Assembly (NCBI GenBank): GCA_963763485.1
Contig: CAVXOW010000008.1
Location: 1 to 64,000, forward strand
DNA from: CAWCKS01 sp963763485
GTDB taxonomy: Bacteria > Pseudomonadota > Alphaproteobacteria > Rhizobiales > Xanthobacteraceae
Direction: 5' to 3'
Length of the DNA: 64,000 nt
The position numbers and the translations under genes are program-made. Shown piece by piece: positions 9,102 through 18,954 of the stretch. The notes beneath the pieces were generated by a model. It made no database searches, was not told the DNA's origin, and saw nothing but the letters and a program-made list of their open reading frames with translations. Within the stretch, counting starts at the first letter, position 1, and each line of letters opens with the position of its first letter.

Positions 9102-9260
9102 ATGATGGGATTTGCAGATCCTGCCTATCTCGCGGTCGCCGTCATGCTGCTGCTTCTCGTGCTGACGCCCTGGGCACTCCTGGAAGCCGACCGCTTGAGG
9201 GTGCGGCTATGGCAGCGCCACCAGCTGCGCGCCGTGCTGCTCAGGTCGCGGCGGCGTTGA
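9102..9260 (+). CDS. Small membrane protein, 52 residues
   Basis: The start is ATGATG with GGGAG six bases upstream, inside the end of the preceding small ORF. The protein has a short N-terminus, one hydrophobic helix (LAVAVMLLLLVLTPWALL) and a strongly basic tail (RLRVRLWQRHQLRAVLLRSRRR), which predicts an N-out, C-in orientation. It is convergent with the phosphatase gene. No function is recognised. Confidence 0.55.
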   Translation: MMGFADPAYLAVAVMLLLLVLTPWALLEADRLRVRLWQRHQLRAVLLRSRRR

Positions 9261-9275
9261 TTCTCTCGTCGTTTC

Positions 9276-9740
9276 CTACACCGCAGCAGGCTTAACTCCG
9301 CCGAAGCGGGTGACGATACGCGCCAGCAAGCCGTCGCGAACACTGCGATAGGCGTCGAGCCTCTGCTCGCGCGTACCTTCGATCGCGACTGGATCGGGCG
9401 TCGGCCAATATTCGACGTCGGCTGCGAGCGTGCGCGTCAATTCCAGCGCTTTGTGGTGCGCCTCCGGCGACAGCGTGACGATCAGGTCGAAGTTGAGCCC
9501 TTCCCAATCCTCGAGTTCCTCGAACGTCATCGGGCGATGCTTTTTGATGTCGTGACCGATCTCGGCCATCACTTCAATCGCGAACGGATCAAGTTCGCCT
9601 TTGCGCACGCCCGCCGAGCCGACATAAATTGCATGCGGAAACATCTCGTGCAGCAGCGACGCCGCCATCGGCGAGCGCACACTGTTCATGCCGCACGCAA
9701 ACAGCACGGCCTGCGGGTTGGATTTGGCGGATCGCTCCAC
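9276..9740 (-). CDS. Low molecular weight phosphatase family protein
   Basis: 154 residues. The phosphate-binding loop is C16-GMNSV-R22 followed by SPMAAS, the CX5R pattern of low-Mr protein tyrosine phosphatases and thioredoxin-type arsenate reductases. A late PTPDP supplies the general-acid Asp. The protein is cytoplasmic. It is the last gene of the murA-DUF2948-hisD-UPF0262 run, four bases after UPF0262, so it is co-transcribed. The family includes true phosphatases and arsenate reductases; no arsenic genes are nearby, so the first is more likely. Confidence 0.88.
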   Translation of the reverse strand: MERSAKSNPQAVLFACGMNSVRSPMAASLLHEMFPHAIYVGSAGVRKGELDPFAIEVMAEIGHDIKKHRPMTFEELEDWEGLNFDLIVTLSPEAHHKALELTRTLAADVEYWPTPDPVAIEGTREQRLDAYRSVRDGLLARIVTRFGGVKPAAV

Positions 9741-9744
9741 GGGA

Positions 9745-10245
9745 TCAGCCGTCCCAGCCTTTCCAGTGCAGCACGGTGATCAGCGTGAACAGCCGGCGCG
9801 CGGTCTCGAAATCGATCCGCACCTTGCCTTCGAGCCGCTCCATCAAGGTGCGCGAGCCTTCGTCGTGAATGCCGCGGCGCCCCATGTCGATCGCCTCGAT
9901 CTTGTCAGGCGTCGCGGTGCGGATCGCCTGGTAGTAGCTGTCGCAGATCATGAAATAGTCTTTGACGATGCGGCGGAAGGGCGACAGCGACAAGAGGTGC
10001 GCGACGACCGGCGTGCCGTCTTCTTTGCGGATGTCGAACACCAGGCGGTTGCCGGTGATGCCGATTCGCAGCGCGAACGGCCCCTTGTGATCACCGGATG
10101 GAGCGAACATGTTGGTTTCGACCAGATCGTAGATCGCAACGGCACGCTCATGCTCGATGTCGGGGCCGGAGCGCCCGATCGATTCCTCGTCCAGCGTCAC
10201 CGCGCAGATACGGTTGTTGGCTTCAGAGCTTTGCGGCTTCTTCAT
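9745..10245 (-). CDS. UPF0262 family protein
   Basis: 166 residues that match the alphaproteobacterial UPF0262 family in length and sequence (ICAVTLDEESIGRSGPDIEHERAVAIYDL near the start, GPFALRIGITGNRLVFDIR, and LSPFRRIVKDYFMICDSYYQAIRTATP in the middle). The biochemical role is unknown. It is nearly always encoded next to hisD, as here: its ATG overlaps the hisD stop by four bases (ATGA), so translation is coupled. There is no signal peptide or membrane segment. Confidence 0.93.
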   Translation of the reverse strand: MKKPQSSEANNRICAVTLDEESIGRSGPDIEHERAVAIYDLVETNMFAPSGDHKGPFALRIGITGNRLVFDIRKEDGTPVVAHLLSLSPFRRIVKDYFMICDSYYQAIRTATPDKIEAIDMGRRGIHDEGSRTLMERLEGKVRIDFETARRLFTLITVLHWKGWDG

Positions 10246-11538
10246 TTGAGGTTGAGCCGGATCGCAACCGAGCGGGCATGCGCGTCAAGACCTTCCGCGT
10301 GGCCGAGCGTGATCGCGGCGTGACCGAGCGCGCGCAGCTGGTCGGGGCCGCATTTCAGGATCGAGGTGCGCTTCATGAAATCGAGCACACCAAGGCCTGA
10401 CGAGAAGCGCGCCGAGCGCGCGGTCGGCAGCACGTGGTTGGAGCCGCCGACATAGTCGCCGATCGCTTCCGGCGTGTGGCCACCAAGGAAGATCGCGCCG
10501 GCATTGCGAATTTTCTTCGCCAGCGCTTCCGCATCGCGGGTCATGATTTCGAGATGCTCGGCGGCAATAGCGTCCGCAAGCGACACGGCTTCATCGAGCG
10601 CCTTCACCTTGATGATGGCGCCAAACGTGTTCCACAACTCGCGCGCAATCCTTTCGCGCGGCAGCGTAGCGAGCTGCGAGTCCACTGCCGCGATCACGTC
10701 GCCGGCGAGCCGGTCGCTGTCGGTGATCAGGATCGCCTGCGCTGCCGTGTCATGCTCGGCCTGCGCCAGCAGATCGGCGGCGACCCACGAGGCATTGGCG
10801 CCGTCGTCGGCGATGATCAAGCACCTCGGACGGGCCGGCGATCATGTCGATACCGACCTTGCCGAACACCAGGCGCTTGGCGGCGGCGACGTAGGCGTTG
10901 CCGGGCCCGACGATCTTCGCCACCGGCTTGATCGTCTTTGTGCCGTGGGCGAGCGCCGCGATCGCCTGGGCGCCGCCGACGCGGTAGATCTCGCTGACAC
11001 CGCCAAGTTGCGCCGCCGCCAGCACCAGCGGATTGAGAACGTTGTCCGGCGCCGGCACCACCATGACGACGCGGGGAACGCCCGCGACCTTCGCCGGTAC
11101 GGCATTCATCAGCACCGATGACGGATATGCGGCGGTCCCGCCAGGCACATAGAGCCCCACTGCCTCGATCGCGGTCCAGCGGGCGCCGAGCTCGACGCCG
11201 AGCGCATCGGTGAAGCGGTCGTCCTTCGGCATCTGTCGCTGGTGAAACGATTCGATACGATCGCGCGCGAGCTTCAGCGCATCGAGCGTCTGCGCGTCGC
11301 AGTTCTTCACCGCGGCGTCGATCTCGCCCCCGCTGACGCGAAGATTGGTCGCATTGAGATCGAAGCGGTCGAATTTCTTCGTCGTCTCGAACAGCGCGGC
11401 ATCGCCGCGCGCGATCACGTCGTTGATGATCTGGCGCGCGGCCTGCTCGACATCATCAGCCGCCTCGCGCTTCTGGCCGAGGAAGGCGGCGAACGCTGAG
11501 GCAAAGTCGGCGGCTGTCGTGTCGATCCGGATCGGCAT
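10242..11538 (-). pseudogene. hisD: Histidinol dehydrogenase, frameshifted by one inserted base
   Basis: HisD makes histidine from histidinol in two NAD-dependent steps. Frame one (from ATG 11538, MPIRIDTT) carries YVPGGTAAYPSSVLMNAVPAKVAGV, VGGAQAIAALAHGT and GPGNAYVAAAKR up to DMIAGPSEVL. Frame two continues at once with IIADDGANASWVAADLLAQAEHD to the end at 10242. Removing one of the two A bases at 10819-10820 (plus strand) restores EVLIIADDGANAS and a normal length of about 431 residues. No other damage is seen and the catalytic His/Glu region is intact, so I think it more likely to be a sequence error than a true loss. The UPF0262 gene overlaps its stop. Confidence 0.92.
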
Positions 11539-11663
11539 CGCAAATGTCCTGGCGGACAGTTGGCCCGCCGTTGATGCGCAGTGACGCAAGCTCAATGGCT
11601 TGGCGGTGGGCGAACGTCAACCCTTGGTGAGGGCCCAGAATCGGAGAGCATAGCCACCTGTGC

Positions 11664-11870
11664 GTCCTCCCCCGCGAAGCGGGAGAGGGGGACCATGCGA
11701 AGCATGGTGGTGGGGGCATGCTGAGCTTCGTATGATCGAGAGCCCGCGTGTTGTGGCGCGCCCCTCCACCGCCCACGCAAGTCGGGCCTGCCCGACTTGC
11801 GAATTATCATGCGCATCCGGGGCAAGCCCGGGATGCGTGGCGGTCCCCCTCCCCGCTTCGCGGGTGAGGA
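11664..11870. repeat. Dispersed imperfect inverted repeat, type A copy 1
   Basis: It begins CCTCCCCCGCGAAGCGGG, continues with GACCATGCGAAGCATGGTGG and ends with GTCCCCCTCCCCGCTTCGCG. The same left and right modules occur at 44205-44355 and 46508-46662. This copy is longer because the middle carries two additional hairpins (GCAAGTCGGGC/GCCCGACTTGC near 11778-11801 and CGCATCC/GGATGCG near 11812-11836). It fills the gap between DUF2948 and hisD on the same strand and may affect readthrough. Confidence 0.85.
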
Positions 11871-11873
11871 AAA

Positions 11874-12302
11874 TCAACTCGCGCCGAGCGATTCACCCGC
11901 GCACTCGCCGAGGTCGGCGAGCTCGCATTCGAGGCACTCGACCTCGAGCTGCATGGCGCCGCGCCCGGAGAACAGCAGCGTGACCTTGCCGCTCGGCGCA
12001 TCGGTCGCGGTGAATTCAAGCCCGATCAGCTCGATCGCGGCGCCCGGCGTGTCCATCGCGACATTCTGCGATTTGACCGACAGCACCCGATCGAAGCGCA
12101 GCGCCGACACCAGATGGCCGGCCGGCCGGCCGTCGAGCTCCTCATCAAGGTCCAGCCGCTCGAGCCCGATCACCAGCCGCTTCTCGCCCTGCCGCCACAG
12201 GATGTTGCCGGTCCTGACCCGCGCATCCTGGACATGCGCGGAGATCACGGCGAGATCGTCTTCATCGAGGGCAACGAGCTTGCGCGGCGTCATGGCGGGC
12301 AT
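11874..12302 (-). CDS. DUF2948 family protein
   Basis: 142 residues (139 if the second ATG at 12293 is used). It matches DUF2948, a small cytoplasmic alphaproteobacterial family encoded directly after murA: LVALDEDDLAVISAHVQDARVRTGNILW at the start and RVLSVKSQNVAMDTP in the middle. No function is known. Lying between murA and hisD, it belongs to one minus-strand operon. The frameshifted end of murA overlaps its first codons; without the extra base, murA would stop 22 bases earlier. Confidence 0.9.
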   Translation of the reverse strand: MPAMTPRKLVALDEDDLAVISAHVQDARVRTGNILWRQGEKRLVIGLERLDLDEELDGRPAGHLVSALRFDRVLSVKSQNVAMDTPGAAIELIGLEFTATDAPSGKVTLLFSGRGAMQLEVECLECELADLGECAGESLGAS

Positions 12303-12324
12303 TTAGGGGCACGCCTCTGCAGTA

Positions 12325-13615
<1,291 letters not shown>

Positions 13616-13773
13616 GCCACCCCCGATTCAGGTCTCGTCTTGACCGACAGCTTCTAGGGGAAGGCGACGAAAAACTTCCAGCAAAATATCAGCGAAGGCC
13701 CCGCCCCATGGTCAAACGTTCCCGTCCAATGCGGCGAAAGTCGGGTTGGGCTCTGGTCGAGGCGAGCTGAACG

Positions 13774-13947
13774 CTAGGTCTTGCTCTTGGCATCCGCAGC
13801 ATCCCGGTCGGCAGAGTTACGCTCTTCGCCGTCGTCCGCGCGCAAAGTCTCCGCGCGGCCCCTGGCCTGCGCTTTCCGGCGCTTGAGATTCTCGCGCAAG
13901 GCGCTGCGCAGCCGCTCACGCTGGTCGGCTTTTGGATCGTTCCTCAT
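13774..13947 (-). CDS. Small basic conserved-type protein, 57 residues
   Basis: A short open frame, MRNDPKADQRERLRSALRENLKRRKAQ and so on, highly charged and probably helical, ending AADAKSKT. It has the codon pattern of the neighbouring genes and lies between the GNAT gene and murA on the same strand. I believe similar proteins are found at this position in related genomes, but this is from memory. No function is known. Confidence 0.65.
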   Translation of the reverse strand: MRNDPKADQRERLRSALRENLKRRKAQARGRAETLRADDGEERNSADRDAADAKSKT

Positions 13948-13969
13948 GGCCTCCGGGCTCTACGCTCCC

Positions 13970-14464
13970 CTACGCTTCATCGAACAGCTTCTCCATTGGT
14001 ACTTCGGATCCGTCGATCATAGCTTCACCGCGTCGCAGCCGATAACCCGCGGCGAGATAAAAGTTTCGGGCGGTCGCAGTGCTGGTCAGGAACACGCGAG
14101 CGAGCCCGGAGCGGCGGGCTTCATGCTCGAGATGGGTCAGCATCTGCCGGCTCACGCCAGAAAAGCGGGCCTCCGGCGCGACGTAGTTCAGACCGATGTA
14201 GCCCTCGGAGGTGACCGACCCGACGCCCGCGATTTTGCCGTCGCGGACCGCGACGAAGACGTGATTGTTCGCGTCGTCCAGCCACGCAGCGAAGACCTCG
14301 GGGCGCTTGTTGGCGAGCCACGGCGCCAGCCGCGCCGGATCGCTGCGGTGGTCGGCTATGCAGAGTTCCGTGATCGAGCGGCGCAGAACTTCGACTGCGG
14401 CTTCGGCATCGGCGAGGTCGGCTTTTCGGATGTCGATTTGTGCCGAATTCATCAGGTTTCTCAT
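13970..14464 (-). CDS. GNAT family N-acetyltransferase
   Basis: 164 residues with a GNAT fold: IDIRKADLADAEAAVEVLRRSI at the start, a central strand HVFVAVRDGKIAGVGSV, then NYVAPEARFSGVSRQMLTHLEHEARRSG, which holds the acetyl-CoA pyrophosphate loop and following helix, and the late TSTATARNFYLAAGYRLR. The substrate is unknown. The start could be ATG 14464 or the internal ATG at 14452, which has GAGAAA nearby. It is upstream of the small basic protein and murA on the same strand. Confidence 0.85.
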   Translation of the reverse strand: MRNLMNSAQIDIRKADLADAEAAVEVLRRSITELCIADHRSDPARLAPWLANKRPEVFAAWLDDANNHVFVAVRDGKIAGVGSVTSEGYIGLNYVAPEARFSGVSRQMLTHLEHEARRSGLARVFLTSTATARNFYLAAGYRLRRGEAMIDGSEVPMEKLFDEA

Positions 14465-14563
14465 GCGGTCGCGGCACGCGGCCCCCTCTTGCTTGCGCGG
14501 CTGGAGGCCTTATGGCAATGAACGCTGATCCGGCGTCGGCTTTGCCGCGATTCCCGAATACCT

Positions 14564-14638
14564 GCTGTTGTAGCTCAGTGGTAGAGCACTTCATTGGTAA
14601 TGAAGAGGTCGACAGTTCAATCCTGTCCAACAGCACCA
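14564..14638 (+). tRNA. tRNA-Thr (GGT)
   Basis: A 75-nt cloverleaf. The acceptor stem is GCTGTTG with CAACAGC, then A and an encoded CCA. The anticodon arm CTTCA/TGAAG encloses TTGGTAA, giving anticodon GGT. The T arm is GACAG TTCAATC CTGTC. It is followed within 100 bases by a strong ribosome binding site and a tiny ORF. Confidence 0.96.
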
Positions 14639-14740
14639 CCCTCTTGATGAACCTGCAAAATTCGTGGGCCGGCCCTTAACTTTCAGGGCCGAAGCAGCTA
14701 CATTTGCGCCGTCGTCAACCAACTGAAAGGAGGTGGTCCA

Positions 14741-14785
14741 GTGTCTCATTCCAAGCGCTGTCACCTCGCTGAGGTCGCCCGGTAA
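14741..14785 (+). CDS. Possible 14-codon ORF with a very strong ribosome binding site
   Basis: GTG start at 14741 preceded by AAAGGAGGTGG at 14727-14737, close to a perfect anti-16S match. The product would be MSHSKRCHLAEVAR. The stop TAA is immediately followed by, and shares its last base with, a perfect hairpin AGGCGTTT / AAACGCCT (14785-14806). No gene of normal size follows. It could be a leader peptide or a short protein on a small stand-alone transcript. The ribosome binding site is far stronger than expected by chance, which is the main support. Confidence 0.5.
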   Translation: MSHSKRCHLAEVAR

Positions 14786-14897
14786 GGCGTTTTTCTTCAA
14801 ACGCCTGCCAACGGGCGGCCTTCGAACCTCTTGAAGGTAGCCTGGAATCAGCGAGTTCGAATGGAGGGCGTGCCGTGACATCCGTTGCGGCACGCCC
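14785..14897 (+). other. Structured RNA segment ending in a strong hairpin
   Basis: Three base-paired elements follow one another: the hairpin at 14785-14806; TTCGAAC (14821-14827) pairing with GTTCGAA (14855-14861); and a 10-bp GC stem GGGCGTGCCG / CGGCACGCCC (14866-14897) followed by TTG. With the upstream 14-codon ORF this could be a small dual-function RNA of about 170-200 nt. The last stem could end transcription, although there is only a weak T run. No known RNA family is recognised. Confidence 0.4.
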
Positions 14898-14932
14898 TTG
14901 ACGTTTGAGGCGGCGCAGCAGCGCCAGACGCG

Positions 14933-15067
14933 TCAGAGCAGCAGCGCCCAGACAAAGAGGCCGACGACCGCCAGCAAGAGGCTAAGATCGATCAGCTTGC
15001 ACTTGCGGGGCGCGCCGACTTCGCCTGCAGAGATTTGGCTCGGGGATATGGTGAATGGATCGCTCAT
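14933..15067 (-). CDS. Small membrane protein, 44 residues
   Basis: A short frame reading MSDPFTISPSQISAGEVGAP, then RKCKLIDL and a C-terminal hydrophobic helix SLLLAVVGLFVWALLL. This gives a tail-anchored layout with the basic RKCK stretch on the cytoplasmic side. Codon use fits the surroundings. No function is recognised. Confidence 0.6.
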   Translation of the reverse strand: MSDPFTISPSQISAGEVGAPRKCKLIDLSLLLAVVGLFVWALLL

Positions 15068-15305
15068 GGCCCGCGGATTTAGGCTGAGCAGCGGTTCGTG
15101 ACTGTGACTGACGTCACACTAAAAGGGGCCGCGGGCTGCGATCACCGCTGGCGAAGCCGCCGAGGTTCCGGGCGGCCGTGCGCATCCGCGCTGGAATCGC
15201 GCCAAAACCGCTAAATCGCTCAAATTCTCCAAATTTTATTAACCCGGTACCGCGATACTCGCTGCGTCTTTTCAGCAACATTCTTGCGTGCTCCCGGGGG
15301 AAATC

Positions 15306-17597
15306 ATGGTCGCGATGCCGTTCAAGCTGGGCAAACTTTTTCGCGCGAAGAGCGCAAAGCGGCCCGAACGCAAGCGCGCCCGGATCGGGATCCGGGGCAG
15401 CCTGTTCCTGGCCTTCGCCGCGATCGCTGCGATGGCGCTGGTGATCTCAGGCGGAGCCAGCATCCTGCTTGACCAGCTCGGACGGATGATGACCGGCCTC
15501 GCCGGCGCTGACATTCCGCGCTTGTCGGCGAGCCTGCAGCTGACGGCGATGACTGAAAGCCTTGCGTCACGTGCTCCGGCACTGCTGCAGGCGGCGACCG
15601 ATGCGGCCCGCGAGGAGCAGCTGAAGCAGCTCAAGACGACCCAGGCCGCGGCACTCGCAAAGATCAAGCTGATCAAGTCGATCGGCGGCGCGGATGCGAC
15701 CGTCGTCTCCGGCCTCGAGGAGAACGTCAAGAACCTCGAGGACATGATCAACAGCCTCAACAACGCTGCCAAAGAGCGCATCGACACGGTCGACAAACGT
15801 GAGCAGCAGTTCGTCAAAATGCGTTCGGCGCACAAGGAGTTCGTCGACGCCATCAACGGGGCGATGGCCGACGCCAAGGGCGCGGTGAAATCAGCGCTCG
15901 CCATCGACGTCAGCGTCAAGCCGGCGCCGGCGAAGGCCGACGACGCGGGTGACGAAGACAAGGACGCCGCCGCAGCCGCCAAGGCGGAAGCCGTCGCGAA
16001 AGCCGACATCGCACGCCAAGATCTGGCTCGGCAGGAGAAGGACAAGGCGATCGAGGAAGCGATGCGCAAGACCGACGTGCTTGCCGCGCTTCTGGCCCAG
16101 GGCAACCAGATGGCCGGTGATCTGTCAGCCGCGCCCGCCGCGAGCAAGACCGAAACCATCGACGCCTACAAGGACACCTTCAAGAAGACCAAGAAGGTGA
16201 TGCAGGACGGCGTCGACAGCCTCGCCAGCATGCCCGAAGGCGCTGCACTCAAGGCCGCGTTCGCCAAATTCGTCACTTTCGGCGAAGGCAAGAACAGCGT
16301 GTTCGAGCTGCGCGCCAAGGAAATCGACTCGGCCGAGTTCAGCGAGCTGACGCTGGACGAGACCCGCAAGCTGTCGTCGGGCATGGATGTCGGCGTCAAG
16401 CAGTTGGTCGAGAACGTGCAGACCAGCACCATTGCCGCCACCGACCGCGCCCACAGCCTGATCCAGTTTTCGACTTTGGTGATGGTGGCAATGGGCGTTG
16501 GCACACTGGTCGGCTCGTTCCTGTTTGTCTGGCTCTATGTCGGCCGCAACATCCTGCGCCGCATCGCCAACCTCCAGGCCGTGATGAAGCGCCTCGCCGA
16601 GGGTGATCTCGAGGCCGAAGTCATCGCGAGCCGCGCCCAGGACGAAGTCGCCGACATGGGCCGCTCGCTGGAGGTGTTCCGCGAGAGCATGATCAATGCG
16701 CGCACCCTGAGTGCCGAGCAGGAGAAGGATCGCGCCGTCAAGGCCGAGCGCGCCGGCAAGATGGAGCGGCAGATCGGTACGTTCGAGGACACGGTCCGCT
16801 CGGCACTCGACACGCTGATCGCATCCGCCAACGCGATGCAGTCGACGGCGGAGACCATGTCGGTCTCGGCCGACAAGTCGAGCGCACTGGCGAGCGCGGT
16901 GGCCTCCGCCGCGGAAGAGACATCGGTCAACGTGCAGACGGTGTCGTCGGGCACCGAGGAGCTGTCGTCGTCGATCTCCGAGATCAGCCGCCAGGTCTCG
17001 AACTCGACCACGGTCGCCGGCAAGGCGGTAACCGAGGCGGGCGAGACCGACTCGACCATGCAGGGCCTCGCCGATTGCGCCAGCCGCATCTCGACGGTGG
17101 TCGACCTGATCCAGACCATCGCCTCGCAGACCAACCTGCTCGCGCTGAACGCGACGATCGAGGCGGCCCGCGCCGGCGAATCCGGTCGCGGCTTTGCGGT
17201 GGTTGCCTCCGAGGTGAAGAGCCTCGCCGATCAGACCGCCAAGGCGACCGACGAGATTCGATCGCAGATCGTCACCATGCAGAACGTCGCGACGTCGGCG
17301 GTCGGCGCCATCAGGCACATCGGCCAGACCATCAGCGAGATCAACGAGGTCACCACAGCGATCGCGGCCGCGGTCGAGGAACAGGGCGCGGCGACCCGCG
17401 AGATCGCCCGCAACATCCAGCACGCCGCGAGCGGCACGGCTGAGGTGTCGAGCAACATCGTCGGCGTCAGCCAGGCCTCGTCGGACGCCGGCAGCGCAGC
17501 CTCCGAGGTGCTGACTGCCTCCGCCGGGCTGCGCCGCGAGGCCGACACGCTGCGCCAGGAGATCGATTCGTTCCTGGCCGGCATCCGCGCCGCGTAA
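15306..17597 (+). CDS. Methyl-accepting chemotaxis protein
   Basis: 763 residues. The ATG at 15306 has GGGGGAA just upstream; the frame opens at a TTG 18 bases earlier. Order: a basic N-terminus, TM1 about 25-50, a long periplasmic sensor about 55-380 that is helical and contains an Ala/Lys/Asp-rich stretch around residues 210-245, TM2 about 381-412, HAMP about 412-465, and a cytoplasmic signalling domain whose hairpin tip QTNLLALNATIEAARAGESGRGFAVVASEV is at about 602-632. It transmits ligand binding to CheA/CheW. There is no C-terminal pentapeptide for CheR docking. It is monocistronic, with a strong terminator after it. The ligand is unknown. Confidence 0.95.
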   Translation: MVAMPFKLGKLFRAKSAKRPERKRARIGIRGSLFLAFAAIAAMALVISGGASILLDQLGRMMTGLAGADIPRLSASLQLTAMTESLASRAPALLQAATDAAREEQLKQLKTTQAAALAKIKLIKSIGGADATVVSGLEENVKNLEDMINSLNNAAKERIDTVDKREQQFVKMRSAHKEFVDAINGAMADAKGAVKSALAIDVSVKPAPAKADDAGDEDKDAAAAAKAEAVAKADIARQDLARQEKDKAIEEAMRKTDVLAALLAQGNQMAGDLSAAPAASKTETIDAYKDTFKKTKKVMQDGVDSLASMPEGAALKAAFAKFVTFGEGKNSVFELRAKEIDSAEFSELTLDETRKLSSGMDVGVKQLVENVQTSTIAATDRAHSLIQFSTLVMVAMGVGTLVGSFLFVWLYVGRNILRRIANLQAVMKRLAEGDLEAEVIASRAQDEVADMGRSLEVFRESMINARTLSAEQEKDRAVKAERAGKMERQIGTFEDTVRSALDTLIASANAMQSTAETMSVSADKSSALASAVASAAEETSVNVQTVSSGTEELSSSISEISRQVSNSTTVAGKAVTEAGETDSTMQGLADCASRISTVVDLIQTIASQTNLLALNATIEAARAGESGRGFAVVASEVKSLADQTAKATDEIRSQIVTMQNVATSAVGAIRHIGQTISEINEVTTAIAAAVEEQGAATREIARNIQHAASGTAEVSSNIVGVSQASSDAGSAASEVLTASAGLRREADTLRQEIDSFLAGIRAA

Positions 17598-17635
17598 GGG
17601 CATCATCAGTTTCCAATCAAGTTTCCAAGGTCGGC

Positions 17636-17670
17636 AAAACGGCCTCTCCGGCAACCGGAGAGGCCGTTTT
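17636..17670 (+). terminator. Strong rho-independent terminator after the chemoreceptor gene
   Basis: AAAACGGCCTCTCCGG, loop CAA, CCGGAGAGGCCGTTTT: a 16-bp perfect stem with A and T runs on both sides, so it can work in either direction. It lies 40 bases after the chemoreceptor stop. Confidence 0.9.
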
Positions 17671-17775
17671 CGTTAACACTGCATGGCTTGCGTGCGCTTT
17701 CGCGGCTGGCGCAGGCCGCTTGTGCCCGTTAAGTCCGTAGCAACACGCCATTCGAAAACCGCAGGCTCCTGACGC

Positions 17776-18816
17776 ATGCACGGAACCGCCGAGACCATCA
17801 GCTTCCCCTGGCCGACGCCACCGCAGTCAGGAGAGCTTGTCGAACTCGCGCCGGGTCTGTTGTGGTTGCGCCTTGCGCTGCCGTTCCAGCTCAATCACGT
17901 CAACATCTACATGCTCGCCCATGACGGCGGCTGGGCCGTGGTCGACACCGGCATCGGCACCGACCAGACCAAGGCGACGTGGGAGGCGGTGTTCACGGGT
18001 CCGCTCGCCGGGCAGAAGATCACGCGGCTGATCGTTACCCATTCCCATCCCGATCACGTCGGGCTCGCTGGCTGGCTCGCTGAGCGCTTCGACTGCCCGC
18101 TGACGATGACGCAGACGGAATATTTCCATGCGCTGTTCCACCAGACCCGCCGCACCGATGCGCAGGTCAAGGACCAGGCCGAGTTCTATCGCCGCCACGG
18201 CATTCCGCCGACGACCATTACGCAGCTGCTCGGCCGCGGCTCGAACTACCTGACGCGCACCACGAACCTGCCGCCGTCCTATCACCGCACCTATGACGGC
18301 CAGCGCCTTGCCATCGGCACTCGCGAGTTTGAGGTGCTCACCGGAGGCGGTCACGCCCTCGAGCAGATGATGATGCTGTCGCGGCCGGAGAAGCTCTTCC
18401 TCGCGGCCGACCAGGTGCTGAGCAAGATTTCGCCGAACGTCAGCGTGTGGTCGATGGAGCCCGAAGCCAATGCGCTCGGGCATTACCTGACGTCGCTTGA
18501 GCGGCTGGGGCGCGAATTGCCCGACGATGTGCTGGTGCTGCCAGGCCACGGCGTGCCGTTCTACGGCGTGAAGACCCGCATCCGCCAGCTTAGCGACCAT
18601 CACGAGGAGCGCTGCGGCGCCATCGCCAACGCCTGCCGGGCCAAACCGCTGACGGCGTCCGACATGGTGCCGCTGATCTTTCATCGGCCGCTCGACGCCC
18701 ACCAGGCCGGCTTCGCCACCGGCGAGGTGATTGCACACATCAACTATATGTTAACCGAGGGCCGACTGATCAGGGAAACCTCGGTCGACGGCGTGATGAC
18801 CTTCAAGGCGGCGTGA
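17776..18816 (+). CDS. MBL fold metallo-hydrolase
   Basis: 346 residues. The metallo-beta-lactamase motif is THSHPDHVG. An earlier MLAHDGGWAVVDTGIG supplies the conserved strand and turn, a later GGGHALEQMM and LPGHGVPFYG supply further metal-ligand His, and the DQVL block the bridging Asp. The C-terminal 80 residues have the helical extension common in glyoxalase II-like hydrolases of this subgroup. The substrate is unknown; thioester, lactone or similar hydrolysis is possible. It is followed by a terminator that starts within its last codons, so it is transcribed separately from hemA. Confidence 0.88.
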   Translation: MHGTAETISFPWPTPPQSGELVELAPGLLWLRLALPFQLNHVNIYMLAHDGGWAVVDTGIGTDQTKATWEAVFTGPLAGQKITRLIVTHSHPDHVGLAGWLAERFDCPLTMTQTEYFHALFHQTRRTDAQVKDQAEFYRRHGIPPTTITQLLGRGSNYLTRTTNLPPSYHRTYDGQRLAIGTREFEVLTGGGHALEQMMMLSRPEKLFLAADQVLSKISPNVSVWSMEPEANALGHYLTSLERLGRELPDDVLVLPGHGVPFYGVKTRIRQLSDHHEERCGAIANACRAKPLTASDMVPLIFHRPLDAHQAGFATGEVIAHINYMLTEGRLIRETSVDGVMTFKAA

Positions 18817-18828
18817 ACGCCGCCTTTT
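18805..18828 (+). terminator. Rho-independent terminator overlapping the metallo-hydrolase stop
   Basis: AAGGCGGCGT, loop GA, ACGCCGCCTT, followed by TT: a 10-bp stem whose left arm encodes the last codons of the gene. Confidence 0.75.
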
Positions 18829-18905
18829 CGGGCGATATTGCGCGCCCGAACCGCCAAAAAGCCCGCCCGCCACCACGGTCAGGGCGGCATTTTTGCATCT
18901 CGATT

Positions 18906-18919
18906 TTGATCTGGAACAA
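18906..18919 (+). promoter_or_regulatory. FNR/FixK-type box upstream of hemA
   Basis: TTGAT CTGG AACAA matches the FNR/FixK consensus TTGAT-N4-ATCAA in nine of ten defined positions. It lies 36-49 bases before the hemA ATG. Low-oxygen control of hemA through the FixLJ/FixK cascade is described in Bradyrhizobium, which fits. The spacing to a transcription start cannot be judged here. Confidence 0.55.
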
Positions 18920-18954
18920 CTCTAAAAAGGCCGGGCAAAAATAGAGTTCGGACT

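Noticed and set aside
16125..17654. A 509-codon minus-strand frame antisense to the chemoreceptor
   Set aside because: Shadow of the receptor gene; it has no domain and is rich in Arg, Gly and Asp.
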